Positions 21,653 through 35,426 of a stretch of DNA of 64,000 nt are shown here, in pieces. Origin of the DNA: Hyalella azteca (lineage: Eukaryota > Arthropoda > Malacostraca > Amphipoda > Hyalellidae); NCBI RefSeq assembly GCF_000764305.2, contig NW_025930611.1, positions 62,001 to 126,000 of the forward strand, written 5' to 3'. The translations under genes were made by a program, and so were the position numbers. The notes beneath the pieces are model-generated. The model searched no databases. It saw nothing but the letters and a program-made list of their open reading frames with translations, and was not told where the DNA came from. Every line of letters starts with the position of its first letter. Within the stretch, counting starts at the first letter, position 1.

Positions 21653-23138
21653 ACCCCAGTTAAAATTTAGGGCAGGGAATAGAGCAGACCGTCGCCGGCT
21701 GCAGAGCCGACGTAGAGACGCGACAGAGCCGCGATAGAGCAGAAATGTCCGCATTAGAGACGATATCGCCAGCCGCGTCGCAGCCCTAATTAACCTCTGA
21801 TCACCTGCCTAGGTGTGCTCTGCCCTGCTGACACGCAGCCCTCGCTGAGCACCGCCTGCTCAAACCAGCCCAACGCCTGCTCTGGGGCGGCTCTGGCAGT
21901 GTACGCGGCAGTAACTCGGTACCGTTTGTCAACAACGATTTAAAAAAAATTTCCCTTCTCTCTCTGAGATCACCTAGACTTTTCTCTTGCAATGGCAGGT
22001 TGTATTGACATTGGTTACTGACATTCTCATTGTATTGACTTAAGCAACGTTATTTAGGAACTAACAAATTCAATTATCGAGGAAATATACACATCAAATT
22101 ACGCACCGCCATGAACTATCTGCAAACGTCGATAGCAGCTCCGAGAATCGAAAGCAGATCCTCCGCGTCATATTCCACGCCTGTACCAGGTTGACCACGC
22201 GAACATGAACTACTTAACTATAATACAGAACAAATGACTCGCAATCATCTAGCAAATCGAGGAATAACTATATTTGTGGTTGAACTTGATAGATATTATT
22301 CATAATGCACTAATTTTAAAAAATTAACAAAGTAGCCATTCGTATGATCCCGTCAGTTAGATGTAAGTGAGTATTAGAGCTAAATTTGTTTAGTAATTTA
22401 TCTTATTGCATTAGCTTCATGTCATTCGATAGTTTGATAGAAAAATTAACAACGTACGCAAATCATTAGTCTACTGAAAGCGCAAGTTCTCCAAGAGTTT
22501 TAATGCAAAGAAAGTGCCAATTAAATTCACCATATCTCCAATGAAAACGTTTCGGAGACCAGCACCGAAACGCAGGGAAATTCGATCAATTTTATGAACC
22601 GATGATGGTGCTGGTTTACACATTTTCATTGAAAATATGGTGAATTTCCTCGGTATTTTCTTTGCTCTAACATTCACTGTTATTAACGCGTTTTCTGTAT
22701 ATCCATGTTAGAAAACTTTCTCGTGATAAACTGATTGATATCTCGCTTTAGCAAAGCGTAAATGACCGTCAACGTTTCTGTTAGAGTGTTAAAACTGGAA
22801 GAAAATATAAAATTCTTACGTAATTCAAAGTATTAAAATACTGACGTGAAATAAATAGCATAAATGGCACCGGAAATTGGTCCAAAATATCGTGCTAGGC
22901 GAATGAACTTGATGGAGGACGAAGTTCATTCTCCCGCCACTGTTTCCAACCCCTACCCCTCCTCCCTCTCTCAAATCCACCCCATGCACGGCCTGAGTAG
23001 CTGCTCTGTTCAGCTCGCTGCCGGGCAATCCAAGTAGCAGCGCTAAAACAGCGCAGCGTTCCGTCCCTGCCGAGCTGTTAGAAATTGTCTCTATATTATC
23101 TAACCCGGCGCCGGTCTCGGCTCAAAATTTTAACTGGG
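21653..23138. mobile_element. Element bounded by short inverted ends CCCAGTTAAAATTT
   Basis: cccagttaaaattt near 21654 is mirrored by aaattttaactggg near 23125. GC-rich subterminal stretches lie inside both ends. No transposase frame and no clear target-site duplication are seen. Confidence 0.4.
22510..22667. repeat. Hairpin element related to 10935-11110
   Basis: Arms containing aattcaccatat and atatggtgaattt, with aaagaaagtgcc and ggtattttcttt further out, flank a loop with cggagaccagcacc and gatgatggtgctggt. Nested inside 21653-23138. Confidence 0.5.
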
Positions 23139-26061
23139 ACGCAATATAGATATTAAACAAACAATTCAGCGGTAAGTCGTCTCAGATATTCGCTCCAAAC
23201 AAATTAACACTCATTGCTGTATTTTGCAGGAAGTATTTGACATACGAGTATAATAAATATTTTTCAACAAAATGTAATTATTTTACCTAATTTATTTAAT
23301 TATTAAGCACACACATATGCAAGTAAAAGATATTCAAGCATTAAACATAGAATTCCTTCTCATATCATAACAGCTATGAGCATTACCTTAACGAACACTC
23401 CAAAATGAATTATCATTATTCGCGGACACGGGTAACACTTTCCAACTTTGTTGGTCATCAAACTTTTGTTTCGAAGCTGTACACAAAACTTCACGGATCT
23501 TGAATGGAAACATCCGATTAATATTGCTCCGGTGGGAGTGCATAATGCCTTCCCTTCCTAATTTACATTTATAATTTGCAGTGATCACTCTTTGATTTTC
23601 ATTTTATTTATTTTTCTCAAGTGCACGTTCTCTCTTCTTTAATTATAGAAGAGGGCCAATTCGAGATTAAATCTTGGGCTATGCCTTTTCCTGTGGCGAA
23701 GCCACCTTAACTTTTTATTTTTAGCTCCTTGTAAAATTATATAATCATATGTTCCGAATCTTTTGGAGAGGCCTACTTCTCTCCATTAAATAATTAATTT
23801 AAATTCGAGCCAGCCCTTACTTCCACTTTCATTATTTCCCTTTATATGACCTCTCTTTTTGCCTCCTAAAATTGCTCATTAACCGCTTGGTGGTACAAGA
23901 TCTTAAGGTGGGTGCAAGGCTCTTACAATACTGAAATAGGGAGACAAAACGTTGGGTACGTTCAATTCAGCTTTTATTTTGATTCCTAATTATTCAACAG
24001 CTATTTCATTTTTTTTTCTATATTATATCTGCACTTCTCCAAGTAAGCAATTCAGAGATGCTTCTTATTGTGAAGAGTGTGCACATTTTTTGCTTTGAGT
24101 TTGAATTCATCGTCAATTACTAAAATTTTGAAGAATATTTTTGCAATACCTAAGTGTACGTTTTAAATTTGTTTCCACCAAGGTGTTATTTCTCGATCGA
24201 CAGTTATTATTTTGGGCCGGGTTCATTCGTTTCTATGGTCGGCGACCCTCTACAAATCTCAATCTCAGGAACTTGGTCTCGTTCCACACTCCTTTTTGCG
24301 TCTGCTTCTTCAAGCTGTGGACCGGTCGTCTTCAGGATCAAGTTATGAAATAAAAGTTCAATTCGTTTGTGTCTTTGTATTAAGCGCAACAGCAGATGCG
24401 CCGACAGAAAGACGTGCAAAAAATTACCAAGTGACGCTGTTGGGGTCATTGGGACACACCTACCGAGCCCTCCTGTCGGACGAAAGTGGGTGAGCGTTAG
24501 CGTGGGCCATCCTGGCGCCGCTTCGGCACGCTTCTTTCCTCAATTCTTAGCCAACTGTTACAGAATTAGTTGCACACATTTCAATGCTAATTGCGCTGTG
24601 GCTAGCATTTTACTCTTATTTTTACCCCATCCCGTTTTCAATTAAAACGGTGAACGGGTGGAACTTTACATAACCAAACTTAACCAACATAACCGAGCTT
24701 AACCTAACCTGAATGAAAACGGGAGTAGACGTGTCCGTGTATAGTTTTCGTGTTTTCGTAAGTATCGAACGAATTAGAACATTAAACTCTGAACTGATAC
24801 TACGTTCGTGCGCGCACAGGAAGGCCGCTTGACAGCTGATATTCGAGCTGTATGTAATTTGTGATATGATAACACGTAGCGCTAACACGGAGCTAGAGCT
24901 GGGTGCTTGAATTTCAATTCCTGTGCTAAAGCTTATTATCTCTCGCTAAAAAAAATACTAACGTAAAATATTTGGTTTGGGTCAATTGTTCTGCCAGCCA
25001 TGGCCATACACTTTAAAATGAATGAAAAGGAAGAAAAGGAACCGTGTGTGGTAGCGCTTACGTGAACGTTGATTAAATTAATAAAATCTATTCTTAGATT
25101 GACGTGAAGTTCTGATCTCTAACACTAGCATGGCTCAAGTTTCGTTCGGATATGAACTCAGAATTTTCCGATAAATGCATAAATGTGTTAATACCACTTG
25201 ACGGCGGAGATCTCAGGAGAAATCGCAATAAGATAACAAAGCGCGTTAAGCAGGGCTTGGAGTTGAGACGCTGTGGTTCATACCACGACCGCTGTTAGCT
25301 TTTGATAAAAATACCGAAAAGATAGCGATAACAGGTGCTTATCATATATGCATCATATTGTTAAAAACATGAAACAATCTTTTATGTACAGCAAGAATAA
25401 TCAATGCGCAACCATCTTTGAATAATAATAATAATCCAACAGAAATAGAACATTAATATAAGTCAATGCGATCAATAGACATCGATGGCTTTGGCTGCAG
25501 ATGAGGCGGTGGCACACGCCACTGGCGAGACATTGCTGGAAGGAGAATTTTACAGTTAAAGAGAGATCGGCTATATATCGGCGCTTTACATGAGTGGCAT
25601 GTAACGTGAACTAGATTCTGACGTGAACTAGATACTGTAAAGTCACTAATCCATTTCTAACTGGAGTTGATTTTAGCTCGTCCTGCTCTTCCTTTGTTGG
25701 TCTATCCTCAAATGCTCCAGCGATGGCATCCACAGATTGCAACCAGTCCGCCCTCTAACTATAAATTCGTTCTGTGCACTGAATATTCTAATAATGATCA
25801 GTTTGAACGCCGCTGAGTTCCACCGATGGTGATTACTAACACTGACCTGAGTGTCAAAGAATAATGTAAAATGGCATTCCAACTGCTTATCATCAGTGAT
25901 GATCACTCGCATTATATTAAGTCAATAAACTTTAAGCACTCTAATGCTGGTTCGTCCAACAAATAGAAATAGGTGCGAAAATTTGGTGCGTGGTCCATAG
26001 TTTTTCGGAACTACTTGTCGTATTTGTTCGAAGTTAACTCTGCCTACATCCCTTATTAACC
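23139..26061. other. No gene recognised
   Basis: AT-rich intergenic DNA. At 24200-24500 several overlapping frames are open but none looks like a known protein. At 24655-24715 there is an aacctaacc-rich stretch. Confidence 0.4.
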
Positions 26062-26460
26062 CACTGCTTTTCACCGAACCATACCAAACTAAAAAAACTG
26101 CGCTGCAACGTCTCCACGCGACAACATTTCTTCTCGCTTCGAATCACCGACATGTGGAACAGCCTTCCCGATTACATCGTTGGCGCTCCAAGTATGAACG
26201 CGTTCAAGAACAGACTAGATAAAGCTATGGAAAAATATATGTTCGGACTTGAAATTCCTAGCACCATATCGAACCCGGTGGAAGACTAGTAGCTATTTCA
26301 AGCTATCGTCAGTCCTAAAAAGATCCTGTCAATTGACACGATTTAATTTAGATCTTCTGTGGAGAAGGCACGAAAAGTAAAAGAATCGGCGACAGGCCAC
26401 ATCAGGCTTACTCTTCAGCGCCGACATCACTATGTTATGTAATGTTATGTTATAAGAATT
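26062..26460 (+). mobile_element. LINE 3' end (ORF2 C-terminus plus 3' tail)
   Basis: A frame at 26062-26289 reads ...LRITDMWNSLPDYIVGAPSM then NAFKNRLDKAM and stops at TAG. The WNSLP...AP...FKNRLD string is the usual C-terminus of Jockey/CR1-superfamily retrotransposons. The 3' tail has aagaatcggcgacaggc and ends in repeated ttatg-like units. The reverse transcriptase core is absent, so this is a 5'-truncated insertion. Confidence 0.75.
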
Positions 26461-27173
26461 GGTTACGCGCATTAGTGATCAAGTCATGATAGTGATTTGA
26501 TGATAGTGAGATCAAGAAAATATCCCGACGCGATATGTATCATTGATACGGGCCTCAACAGCCCCTATCCTTTTGTGGTGCCGAGGAAACGTCCTAGCAA
26601 TCAACATCAGGCAAACAATTAGCAACCAAGAATGATATCTCGATGGGGAAACTAAAGCATAACATAATAATGATGATAATGATAACATCACAAGTTTCCA
26701 CAACGAACAAAATTAAAAACTCAAAAGCACTTACGTCTACGATATTTCAATACCCGAGGTACTTACGTGAACGATGGCGCAGCTCGGAAGTGTTCCCAGG
26801 TACTGTACTCTTGTACACTTAGGATAGTTATTTATAGTATCAAGGTTCACATACCAAGAAACACTTAGGAAACACTTCACTGCGCCAACAAAACCTCACT
26901 GTAAGGACACTTTTTTTGGTACAACACTTCTCTTAAACTTTACTACTTGTTGATTGTTTGTTTGTTTGTTTGTCTGCTACAAATCTTATAATAGATATTT
27001 AACACAATTCGACCTGCTCAATCGATTTGAAATTGAACACACTTTCATAAAGACTGAAACATTGCATGAATCAATTAACAGAATGAATAATTGTACAAAT
27101 ATAAAAACTATTTTATATAGAAAAAAAATTGAATAAATAATTTTTTTAATATTAAAAAATAAAAAAATTAATT

Positions 27174-27227
27174 CATTGGACATGTGAATTCATGTCCAAT
27201 GCTGTCTCCGAATTCATCGGAGACAGC
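27174..27227. repeat. Two adjoining perfect hairpins
   Basis: cattggacatg and catgtccaatg (27174-27184 and 27191-27201) and gctgtctccga and tcggagacagc (27201-27211 and 27217-27227) are perfect 11-bp stems sharing one base. Loops are 6 and 5 bases. Confidence 0.8.
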
Positions 27228-27859
27228 GGCCTCTTTAGAAGTTTTGTTTATAAAAAGTAATTTTTAAACACATATAATTATTACTCTTGCAAGTTTGTGA
27301 TGAAGCGGCGCAGCACAAGGCGTTGCAGATAACGGCACAAGCCGGCGTAGGCACCTAAACCTCCGACCTCAGGGTGTCACTCGCTTGTGGATCAAGTTGA
27401 AAATTTGATGAATTACACGGACGAAAATCGATTTTGGTGCCGATTAATTTGGTCTAAGGAAATTATCACGATCGATAGCACCGATTAATTTAGTCCAATA
27501 AAATTTTTCTCTAATGTGAAGCTACAAGGATGAATACCCCAGCAGCTGAGGCATGCGTGTTGTATCCACGATACGAGACTGGACTTTACGATCGGTGTAG
27601 CGCCCCACCACATTTATTGGAAAATGTCATTAAATATCTAAACATATTAAAGATTTAATATCAAAAAGTCACTTCAGTGCCTCGATTATTGCTTAAATCT
27701 CTTTTGTATTGTAGCTGATCGTTCAAATTGTACCAGTTGCACAATCAACCTCCTGTAACCATTCATTGTTGTTCCAATACTCATTGTTTGACCTTAGATT
27801 TAGACGAGCGGCGCTGTTTTAGAGGGGGTTTTGTAAGGGATAAACTAAATAAAGAAATT

Positions 27860-28010
27860 CTAATGTTCTTTAGGGTAAATCATATTAGTTTCATAAACTT
27901 CGGACTACAGCTTTACACCGACCACTGTTACTCAGACTGCCAGTGCAGTAGTTTCGGTTGGGGAGACTTCCGTATCACTGCCACACTCTCTACTGGCCTT
28001 ACCTGTGCTA
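27860..28010 (+). repeat. Inverted repeat arm (partner 29680-29850)
   Basis: ttctttagggtaaatca, ccactgttactc and ggggagacttccgtatcac reappear in reverse complement at 29680-29850. Confidence 0.55.
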
Positions 28011-28276
28011 TTATATACTTGAAATTCCACGTTGTATGACAACATGGGAAAACATTGCTACGAGGAACTTAGGCAAAATCGGTGAAATCTTTCGTTCAAA
28101 GAATAACTGTCTCGGGGAAACCCCGTTGCAATGTCCAGTAAGATGAGTACGCATTAGTGACCCACTTCAGAAGATGACCAATCACAGACGTGAAATAAGC
28201 CGCAACCAATACATAAGCGAGTTTTCATAGTACGGCCCTAACCTGATGGCCAGAGTGGTTTAACTACAGTATGCTA

Positions 28277-28366
28277 GAAAGGGTCTGCACAAATCGCAAT
28301 TTTGGCCATGGGGTCAGGTTTGATGCGTTGGCAGTTATTGCATGACGTCACAAAGTTACAAATATC
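28277..28366 (-). pseudogene. Retroelement integrase zinc-binding scrap
   Basis: Thirty codons including NFVTSCNNCQRIKPDPM, which fits the C-x2-C end of the HHCC integrase domain of Ty3/gypsy-type elements. The upstream part is cut off by the element starting near 28370. Confidence 0.5.
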
Positions 28367-28369
28367 AAG

Positions 28370-29325
28370 GGGCCGGATTATCAAAACAACGCTAAGTACA
28401 CGTAGCGACTTACGTATGGCGTAAGGGCTGATATGAAGAAGTAACTCTAGCGGTGGTATTATCGAAACATTTGCGCGGGAAGCTACGTACAAGAAGCCGT
28501 ACGTAGCTCTACGCCTGCTCGGAGGTGTCGTAAGTGGAGTTACGTAGACGTTTTGAGTGTGCCGAAGCAATATAAAACTATTGATTTGCTTGCAACAAGG
28601 TGAATTGTGATAGAATTATGTCAATAATTCAACATAGGCATAATAATGTGATCGTGCTAAACGGTGTTTTTTTAAGAAAAAAATTTCAATTAAGCTATGC
28701 CAGCTAATTTCTTTTCCTTTTGTGCTATAATTTGCAAGCAAATCTTGATATTCGTATCAAAGAGTTTTATGGTCATTCACTGAAATAATATCTTCATGAC
28801 TTTTTTATTCAAAACTAAGTGGTGTTTGACAAGCCAACCATTTTTCTAGCTACGTACACAAATTCCTTTCTTTCTCTGCTGATAGTTGAACTCCAACTCA
28901 CAAAATGTTCTAAATTCTAGGTAGCTCTCTAAAAAGTCCTCAAATGTTGAACGGGAACAATGTAATTTTTTTCCTTGATTGCAAAAAATTGCAATCAAGG
29001 CCTTGTCATTGCTATTTAGACAGCGTCTCACTCATTTCTCCATATGCTCCCTAGTCAGTCAACGCAGATGACGCTGACACAATACAACCTCATTTCATCC
29101 ACGTGCACTGCGCACTAAGTCGACAGGAGCTAGGAATGGCAAATTCGAAGCCTCTGATTGGTCAGTTAGTTGGATGGTTTCGATAATACCTTTTCAGATG
29201 AGTCTTGCGTAAGACAGTTATGTTAATGCCAAATTTTGACTGAATTACGCAATACGTAACTTATTGAACGTAAATACAAAAAGTTACGTGTACTTAGCGA
29301 AGTTTCGTTAATCTCTGCCAGATTG
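28370..29325. mobile_element. Non-autonomous DNA element with imperfect inverted ends
   Basis: Left end ggccggattatcaaaac then cgctaagtacacgta; the right end read in reverse gives ggcagagattaacgaaac then cgctaagtacacgta. No transposase frame. Target-site duplication not clear. Confidence 0.5.
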
Positions 29326-29679
29326 AATCAAGGGAAAAGATAACTCGGGTAAAACAAGATTTCGTTTTGCGAACAGAGAAATTACCAGTTAATTGAGATT
29401 CATGAGAGGATAAAAGCAGCATTTTACGGCAGAATACAGAAAACACTACCATTAATATATTTCGGTTCTAAGCAATCATAAAATATATAAGTTTTTCTTG
29501 AGATGCAATTATTTCGAATTACGTACAGGGATGCGCCAGGGAATAAACTCAAATTCAGGAATAGCCCCGGCGAAAAATTAGGCGTGTCTAATTAAGCTGG
29601 AACTAATGGATATTCCATAGCCCACAAAATTGAGATTGCTGAGGAATGTGGCTTGATCTCAAGCGAGAAACTCTAGAAG

Positions 29680-29850
29680 AAGTGATGCAGGCGATTGCCA
29701 GGATATGGCTTGTAAAGAGTGTAGCAGTGATACGGTAGTCTCCCCACCCGAACATGTGGCGCTGGCGGCCAGAGGAACAGTGGCCGCTGTGAAGCTGTTG
29801 TCTGTAGACTATGACAGCGAAACTGATTTACCCTAAAGAATGTGTTGAGT
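29680..29850 (-). repeat. Inverted repeat arm (partner 27860-28010)
   Basis: Reverse complement of the left arm, with moderate divergence. The two arms flank the TIR element at 28370-29325. Confidence 0.55.
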
Positions 29851-29855
29851 TGCAT

Positions 29856-32800
29856 AAATTATTATGAACATTATAATACTCATTTTAAATGTTCAAGTGT
29901 CAGACACCGATCATTCAAAGCATTTCAGCTGCCTGCATGGCAAGCGAAGTGATGCGGATCAAGAAAAATTACCTAAAGCAAGCCTTGTTCTATGTGACAA
30001 GCTCCACAAAACGGGCTTGGTCCTCAGCATACGTAATTATATTATAGAAATGTAAGCATAATTTTGATTGTAATAATTATTGAGCATTTTTCACCGATTC
30101 TTGAAACAGTGAAACACTCTCAACTTCCTGCGATGCAGTCATACTGCTAGAGTCCTTAACCTTCGTTCATTCGCATTCATGCGGGCGTTCACGTTGTTGC
30201 TGCAGCAGTGATCCTGCATGGCACGGCAACCAAGAACGAATAAAATGTGTTTGATGTATATGCGTGCACGATTAATGCTCATGCTCATTTAACAATGAAC
30301 AATTTATTATTTATGATATTCGAGCAAAAATTTAATCGGGGAAATAAAATTTGCGACCTAAGGTAAAAACCCTAGGCGACGATGAGAGAAGTAACTTTTA
30401 TGAGAGTCAGGCGGCCCAGAGAGTCAGGCAATAAAATTGCGGCCCAGTTGGTAATCTTTGGTGGAATGAAATTTTGCGACGAACTAGAGCTTCAATTAAT
30501 ATTTTATTGCAAATTTTAGGCAGAAAACTACCCAGTTCTAAATTCTCGCCATGATTACGGCCGTTCACCACAAGCGCCATCACAAACGCGTCGATCGGAC
30601 GATATGGCCACCTCTTCTTAGAACGGTCAGCGGCCCAAGTCAGTGAGCTGCCCCCAAGCCACCGGCAGCTCCACGGCCGCGTAGTGGCGACGGCCGAGCT
30701 CATTCGACACGCGGTAATGAGTCAAGTGATTTGGAGGCAGTGTTAGGAGATGGGTGGAGGGATGGGGAGGGGAATGATTTAGAAAGCTCAATTTAGTAGC
30801 TTATTTCCAGGTGGAGAGTTAGCTGATAGCGTAAAATATTTATCCAAAATAGTTCACGAATTAAATTTTTATGATCATGAGGTTACATAAGGAATAACTG
30901 CAAATACAAGACACCATCATCTGAGGAACTAGTTCCATCCACTCTAGCTTATCGTTGCCAATATCGTGAAAACCCTCTAAATGAACGGATAATCTGTCGA
31001 TAAATGTCGAAGTAGGTATAAAATAACAAGGTAAATATTGAAACTGCGTAATAAAACTACTACCAAATGAACACCGAACGGGTTTGTACAATATTGATAT
31101 TCCAGAGCTCTCGTATACCCGGCTGTCGTCAGTATTCATGCAGTTCACTCGTCGGCAGCTAATGTTGGGAGTGTGGTGAAACGCTTCAACTGGCTTACAT
31201 TCAGTTACATTCGAGTTATCATCTAAGATAAGACTCAGCCTGAACGTCCATGTTTACTATTACGAGATACAGTTTAGCCTCATATAAAAGTCTTCGTCTT
31301 GTTGCCTTGCACGGACTCTCATTGCTGGCTCTCTGCCGCCAAACTCTACAGTCAACAGGCACCACCTCCGTCAATTCGCGTAATTCTGGTGTAACTAAAT
31401 AATACAAACCAAAAATTTACTTTTTTCTTGAGTTTGAACAAAAAATGTACCACCCACTATAAATTTGCTTGCAGTTTGTAATTAATATTATGAGCACGAA
31501 AATCGTTTGGTTTGGATCTTGGAAGCTGGCGACTGTTATGACACACGGTCGAGCTATAAATTTGCAGCAACGGTCACTGACAGTTGCTAGCAAGTCCATC
31601 AACGTCGCTGTACTTGGATGATTATTTGAACTAGATTGTGTTTTGAATTCGTGTTTACCAAAGCTTATGATCTCGGGATTTGGGGAACTAGATTTAAAAA
31701 TTCTTATTTGGAGAAATACGTATGTCTTCGTTGAGGAAAGACAAATTTCTGTATTCAAAATTGTATCTATACCTATACTCTTAATACTCAGTTGATCTAG
31801 TGCTAGTCGGTGAGCAGAATTTGGCTGGTTTCATTTTAGTGATTGCCAATATAAGCATTTCATGCATTGGACTATATTCGTGATTCAACTAAAATCTAGG
31901 TCCAGTCTTCGATCAAACTTGATGAATTCAATTGCGATTCAGGGAGATAATGGATGCATTTTATGACGCCAGGCTTAACATACACAAACTTCGACGACGA
32001 ATGCATATTAGATTTGCAATTCTTCTTGTATGCCATCTATGATTAATGCAGCGAAGCCAAATGCCAAATTTTCTGCTGCTGAGACACCGCATGAAGCCCT
32101 CAAGGCCACCGCGTTATCTGGAGTTGTTCCCGATAGCCGCGACTGATAGCGACCGCGCGGCGCCGTGACTGCCCCAGAGTGAGCAGCGTATTCTGTTGCA
32201 TGGCCTAATGCTACATTATCATATTATTATGTCAAAGCTTAATGTCACATACTTGAGAAATGGTAAGTTTGCAGGCAAGTAATTAAGGAATTGTATTAAT
32301 TACCATTAATAATATTCAGTACATTGTATTTATATCCACAACATAGGTACCGTCGCGCGCCAGTGAACGGCTCATCAGCATTGCGCTTAGTTTTATGAGT
32401 GATCTTTATGTTATAAAAGCTACAAGACACTGCAAAATATACACCGTGATGCCACTGCACCGTGTACGCAGTGATGATACTGCTCAGTTTGCGCAGTGAT
32501 GACACTTTACTGCAGTGTACCTTAAGTGATATCACTCCACTGCACTTCACTGCACCGCACCCACCGCAGGTCATGACACTACATTGCACAGCACGGCACT
32601 GCTCATCGCCATCAAGTTAAGCAAGACGAGCGTCAGAAGATGCGCTGATAACCGAGATAAGAGGTGGCAGATAGCGCCCCCCCCCCCCGCCGGGTGGTGA
32701 GTATCTCTGGTGAGATGGCAAGTGACCTGCCATCAGTTACCATGTCACTACGTTACTTATTTCCAATAAGTATTGAGTATTTTCCTTTCTGACATATGAA

Positions 32801-33160
32801 GCTTTTTAACAGCTGCCATCTCAGCTATCAGTATTTATAACAGCTGTAAACGTATAGCCAATTTTTTGGATCGTATGAGTGCTGAAATACGAATCGACTC
32901 CTGCGACGGCAAGAATCAAAAGCTGGTGTTTAGAATTCAAAGCAAATGCGGTTGCCTGCTGGGCTACCGAGCCTTAACTCTTTGTGGCTAATTATGGTGA
33001 TTACAACATATATAAAAAACCCTATGTCAATTTAAATAGAAAGTGCTGCCGGCAATATACATTCAGCCAGTGGAGGCACCATAGCAACCCGATTGTTGTT
33101 AGTGTTATATATTAATGGAAAGCCCTGTATTTTATCTCGTTTTTCTTTTTTTTTATATAA
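29856..33160. other. No gene recognised
   Basis: Mixed AT-rich DNA. A 98-codon minus frame at 30407-30703 lacks any recognisable motif. A homopolymer C run lies near 32678. Confidence 0.35.
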
Positions 33161-33164
33161 TTCG

Positions 33165-33290
33165 AGAATAGGAAAGGATTGGAGGAAAGGGCAGTGGAAT
33201 GGAGGAGAAGGGGAGGGATTGGAGGAAAGTGAAGAAAGGACTGAAGGAAAGGAAGGACATCAATGAATTGGAGTTAAAAAGGAAAGGTTT
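33165..33290 (+). repeat. Purine (GGA-rich) tract
   Basis: Repeated ggattggagg and ggaaagg units over about 125 bases. G-rich, could form unusual DNA structure. Confidence 0.6.
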
Positions 33291-34499
33291 GGAAACGGCT
33301 GTTCTAAAAATCATTATTTGATTTCAAGAATTGCATTTTTAAGTTCGTAATTTTAATGTCATATCGATTTATTATATTTTACTCGTGATGCACAAAGCCT
33401 AGTATCCATCATGTACTGCTCTATTCAAAATAGTTTCTTCAAGAAGCGTTTGATTCCTGATTTCGAATTCTTTCCACTGTCAATGATATGGAGAGGAGCG
33501 AGCTGATTTACTTTTTTTACGCTTGATAAAACATTCATTCCAGCCGATTGAACTTTAGCAAAGCTTCCAGAGTAATTAGTTTAACGCATCAGCTGACTTG
33601 TTAATATTGTATCTAAGAGAATCGAGTAGAAAGTTGTTATTTTTCAGTGTATTTTTGCGTCGATGCTTAATTGCGCCAATGAACATGTGACACCTATTAA
33701 TTAACATTATTATGTAAATATAATAAGTGCTTATTCCCACATAGAAAATTATACATTGGTCATTATTATTGCAGAGAAACAAATTGGCTCAGCAAGTCCC
33801 AGAACAACGCGCCCCTCCTTCTATCAGCTTATCGCGGCCTTGAAGATAACAGCGCGGCGTGCAGGGGGCCATGCTGCGGTTCAGATCGCTGGTGTTGTAA
33901 ATTCAACGCATATTTCATTCAATTTAACTAAATATGAAAGCTTCGATTATATGCCTTCATTTTATATATGGGGCAGACTTCATCTCGCCTCCATGCCCAG
34001 ATTGAAGAGTTAGTTTTTTGCATTAAATCAAGGCTCGTTTGTATATGCTGACATCGCTCGACGGCTTAGCAATTTTTACTGCGGCGGTAAAATCCTACTT
34101 TTCTGCCGCTGAACTTTGACCCAATTTTGTTGTACTTGCAAATTCAACTCAAATAAATATTGCAACTGGTACGCCGCTGTCGCAATAGCCGTCTGATCGC
34201 ATGCTGCTTCCATTAAAAATAAATAAGTTCTCTGCTTCCATCTTAATTTACCTAACTTGAGGAGCCGCATTTCATTACTGTTCATTGCATTCTTCAATTA
34301 CCATACATTAACTCCATAATTTTCTTACAATCATCCCACCAATTACTGTGCATTGCCTACCTTAATTACCGTAAATTACCGGCAAGCGCAGGACGAGACG
34401 CAATCGCAGAACTCTCACTCAGATAAATGAACAGGTCACATTGTCCAATTAGTGAGCCACCTTCTTACCCACAGCATGAGCAGAGAGAGGACGTAGCAC

Positions 34500-34560
34500 T
34501 GATACGCCCTTATGCCGGGCCAAACTGAGTCAGGATGACCCACACAAGTGCATCGCTATT
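34500..34560 (+). repeat. Short dispersed repeat, second copy
   Basis: Matches 5143-5235 through gccaaactg and ggatgacccacacaag. Confidence 0.4.
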
Positions 34561-34644
34561 TGGACAGTCTTAATCATGTCTCAGGGTGCAGCGCCGAACT
34601 CGCCTGCGACGCGACGCAAAACGCAATTGTTGCGCAACTGCCCA

Positions 34645-34795
34645 GCACATAACTGCCTCCGTTCTCAACTGCCCCGCGCATAACTGCCTTCGTTCTCAAC
34701 TGCCCAGCGCATAACTGCCTCCGTTCTCAACTGCCCAGCGCATAACTGCCTCCGTTCTCAACTGCCCAGCGCATAACTGCCTCCGTTCTCTACGG
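34645..34795. repeat. 31-bp minisatellite, about five units
   Basis: Units of aactgcccagcgcataactg plus cctccgttctc, with minor variants. Confidence 0.9.
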
Positions 34796-35426
34796 ATCTG
34801 CATGAAGTCTGAAACACAGCGTAGCCGCAGCTTTGACGCATCTATTGTGGCATTTGTTTATCTGAGTAGTTTTCAGTATCGCTGCGTCACCACGTGTCAC
34901 TTATGATATCGACGCCGACCAGTACGATACGGTGTGGAGACGCTGAACATTTATTGTCCTATTGCTATTCGTCTAATTTAATTTGTACTAGGATTTATTA
35001 TTATACGCAATGGCTTTTTAATCATCTGCAGAACTAGATGAAAAATAATTTCAACAACCGAAATTAGGCCTATAATTGATACTGTGGCTTGAAGCCTGTG
35101 TAGGTGAACATTTGTTAAAGTTTGTTGGAATTAAAATTTACCCTGTTCACATAATTAAATTTCATTGGCCCTTGTGTGAATTACACAGTCAGGAAACGTA
35201 AAGACTATCGCAAAGGATTGTTAGTGACCTACTATAGGCTAATAGTCCAGGAAACCTAGTGAAAAAAGGGGGTCAACCTAGAAGAAATTGCAAAAGAATT
35301 TTCTCCATCACTATAACATGCAGAAAGGCCTCAGAAAAGACATATAAAAAATCCTCTAAAATATAATTGGTGGAAAGGCTTCAAATCAGTGATTTTCAAA
35401 ATGGCCGCCAAAGTAAACTATATGTT

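Noticed and set aside
24141..24645. Several overlapping open frames, up to 93 codons
   Set aside because: Frames overlap on both strands without motif, splice context or similarity I can recognise.
30407..30703. 98-codon minus-strand frame
   Set aside because: No domain, no splice context and no repeated copy; likely chance in a GC-richer patch.
32670..32700. Poly-C run as a regulatory G4 site
   Set aside because: A single homopolymer run; could also be a sequencing artefact.
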